DNA of 6,661 nt from Methanosarcinales archaeon (GTDB lineage Archaea; Halobacteriota; Methanosarcinia; DSM-18856; Methermicoccaceae). Where the stretch lies: contig QMVI01000064.1 in the NCBI GenBank assembly GCA_003661015.1, forward strand, positions 1 to 6,661, written 5' to 3'. Below are positions 5,539 through 6,661 of this stretch, in pieces. The translations under genes and the position numbers were made by a program. Every line of letters begins with the position of its first letter. Within the stretch, counting starts at the first letter, position 1. The notes below the pieces were generated by a model. It did not search any database and was not told the origin of the DNA. It saw only the letters and a program-made list of their open reading frames with translations.

Positions 5539-6661
5539 GTGAGTTCAAGCGTGGAAATTAAGAAATACGAGTTCAAAAGACAGCTCGAAGAACTGCAGAG
5601 TAAATCTGGCAGAGGGACTGAGCTTGTCTCTCTGTACATACCACCGGGGAAGCCGATACATGAGGTGGTGGCTGACCTTAAACAGGAGTACAGTCAAGCG
5701 TCCAACATCAAAAGCAAAAGTACGCGTGTAAATGTGATGAGTGCTATTGAGTCTATTCTTGCAAAGCTCAAGTACTACAAATTCCCCCCGCCAAACGGGA
5801 TGGTCATATTCGTTGGGACAATAGACTTGGGAGGGGGTAGAACAGACACGATGAGTGTTGTACTTGAGCCTCCCGAACCTATCACCCTCTATAAGTACCA
5901 CTGTGCATCTGAGTTTTACCTCGACCCTCTCCTCGAAATGTTGAGAGACAAAGACACATATGGGCTGTTGGTTCTGGATAGAAGAGAAGCAACAGTAGGA
6001 CTTCTCATGGGAAAGAGGATAGAAGTTGTGAAGCATCTCACATCAAACGTCCCAGGGAAACAAAGAAAAGGTGGGCAGAGTGCAATGAGATTCCAGAGAT
6101 TGAGGCTGATAGCAATAGATGCGTTCTATGAAAGAATTGGGAAGGCAGCATCAGAGACCTTTCTCCAAGTACCGCGAGACGAGTTAAAGGGCATACTCAT
6201 AGGTGGACCTTCTCCTACCAAAGAAGAATTCCTTGATGGGGAATACCTCCACCACGAGATTGCCAAAAAGGTGATTGGTGTATTTGATGTGGCATATACC
6301 GATGAAAGTGGCTTGTATGAACTCGTTGATAAAGCTCAAGAGGCACTTCTCAACATAGAAGTTCTCGAGGAGAAAGCAAAACTGAGAAAGTTTTTTGAAG
6401 AGCTTGTCAAAGACAGTGGACTCGCATCCTATGGTGAGGATGAGGTGAGAAGGAATCTTGAAATGGGGGCTGTCAGCACCCTCTTCATTTCAGAGGATTT
6501 GAGAAGAATGAGATACACGCTCAAATGCTCGTGTGGATATACCAAGAACATAACTATCAAGCACAAACCCGGTAGAATTGTGGAGCCGGAGCCAGAGAGT
6601 TGTCCAAAATGTGGGGGGACTATGGAAATCGTGGATAAAGTGGACGTTGTTGAAGAGCTGG
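5539..6661 (+). CDS. prf1: Peptide chain release factor aRF1, 3' end outside window
   Basis: Class I archaeal release factor: it reads all three stop codons in the ribosomal A site and triggers peptide release. The frame is open from 5539 to the window end, 374 codons of an expected 410-420. In order: GRGTELVSLYIPP in the N domain; NIKS at 56-59, the stop-codon-reading loop; YHCASEF (120-126), the YxCxxxF motif that also contacts the stop codon; GGQ at 178-180, which enters the peptidyl-transferase centre; IGGPSPTKEEF; and a C-terminal minidomain with C330-x-C332 and C355-xx-C358, a probable zinc knuckle. All decoding motifs are canonical, so this factor should still recognise UAG. The start may be GTG 5539 (MSSSVEIKKYEFK, matching usual N-terminal length) or GTG 5551, which has GGTGAG 8 bases upstream. 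Its own promoter probably lies at about 5480. Confidence 0.96.
   Translation, partial: MSSSVEIKKYEFKRQLEELQSKSGRGTELVSLYIPPGKPIHEVVADLKQEYSQASNIKSKSTRVNVMSAIESILAKLKYYKFPPPNGMVIFVGTIDLGGGRTDTMSVVLEPPEPITLYKYHCASEFYLDPLLEMLRDKDTYGLLVLDRREATVGLLMGKRIEVVKHLTSNVPGKQRKGGQSAMRFQRLRLIAIDAFYERIGKAASETFLQVPRDELKGILIGGPSPTKEEFLDGEYLHHEIAKKVIGVFDVAYTDESGLYELVDKAQEALLNIEVLEEKAKLRKFFEELVKDSGLASYGEDEVRRNLEMGAVSTLFISEDLRRMRYTLKCSCGYTKNITIKHKPGRIVEPEPESCPKCGGTMEIVDKVDVVEEL

Noticed and set aside
5545..6036. Minus-strand 163-codon frame opposite prf1
   Set aside because: The plus strand encodes an unmistakable aRF1 across the whole stretch. The antisense product has no recognisable features.
1..6661. CRISPR arrays, tRNA or rRNA genes, insertion sequences, defence systems, tRNA-Pyl or pyl genes
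   Set aside because: None was seen on reading. There are no spaced repeats, no tRNA cloverleaf was recognised, there is no transposase, and all large frames are assigned to housekeeping families. Pyl machinery, if present, must lie elsewhere.

Overview
The window is from a euryarchaeon. Every recognisable gene is archaeal in type: a stand-alone glutamine amidotransferase subunit of GMP synthase, SecD and SecF as separate proteins in secF-secD order, a TrkA-N/DHH phosphoesterase fusion, and an aRF1-type release factor with NIKS and GGQ motifs. Candidate promoters look like archaeal TATA boxes, and at least one gene appears nearly leaderless. Base composition is moderate, with frequent AGA/AGG and ATA codons. 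The proteins resemble those of methanogen-related Euryarchaeota, but the species cannot be named from this stretch.

Layout. Positions 1-3861 form a leftward cluster, transcribed in the order secF (3861-2968), secD (2945-1260), guaAA (1216-629), glmM (618 to beyond base 1). Spacings are 22, 43 and 10 bases, so this is probably one operon, possibly with an extra promoter before guaAA. A divergent intergenic region (about 3862-3940) separates it from a rightward gene for a 480-residue protein with an N-terminal TrkA-N (RCK_N-like) Rossmann domain and a DHH-DHHA1 phosphoesterase (3941-5383). A 155-base AT-rich gap with a TATA-like element follows, then prf1 (aRF1), which starts near 5539 and is cut by the window end. 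No tRNA, rRNA, CRISPR array or mobile element was seen.

The most notable observation is in glmM. The reading frame is broken by a single in-frame TAG at 147-145 on the minus strand (codon 158). Translation in the same frame on the far side gives 48 more codons with no further stop and continues the phosphohexomutase fold convincingly. There is no frameshift. Either UAG is read as an amino acid here (pyrrolysine is the known archaeal precedent), or this is a fresh nonsense mutation or a base-call error. None of the four complete genes ends in TAG (three TGA, one TAA), which fits UAG being avoided as a stop but is too few to prove it.

Together the genes cover protein export (SecDF), GMP synthesis, amino-sugar activation for glycans, a probable nucleotide or nanoRNA phosphodiesterase, and translation termination. 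Apart from the amber codon and some small-ORF and start-site questions, this is ordinary archaeal housekeeping DNA.
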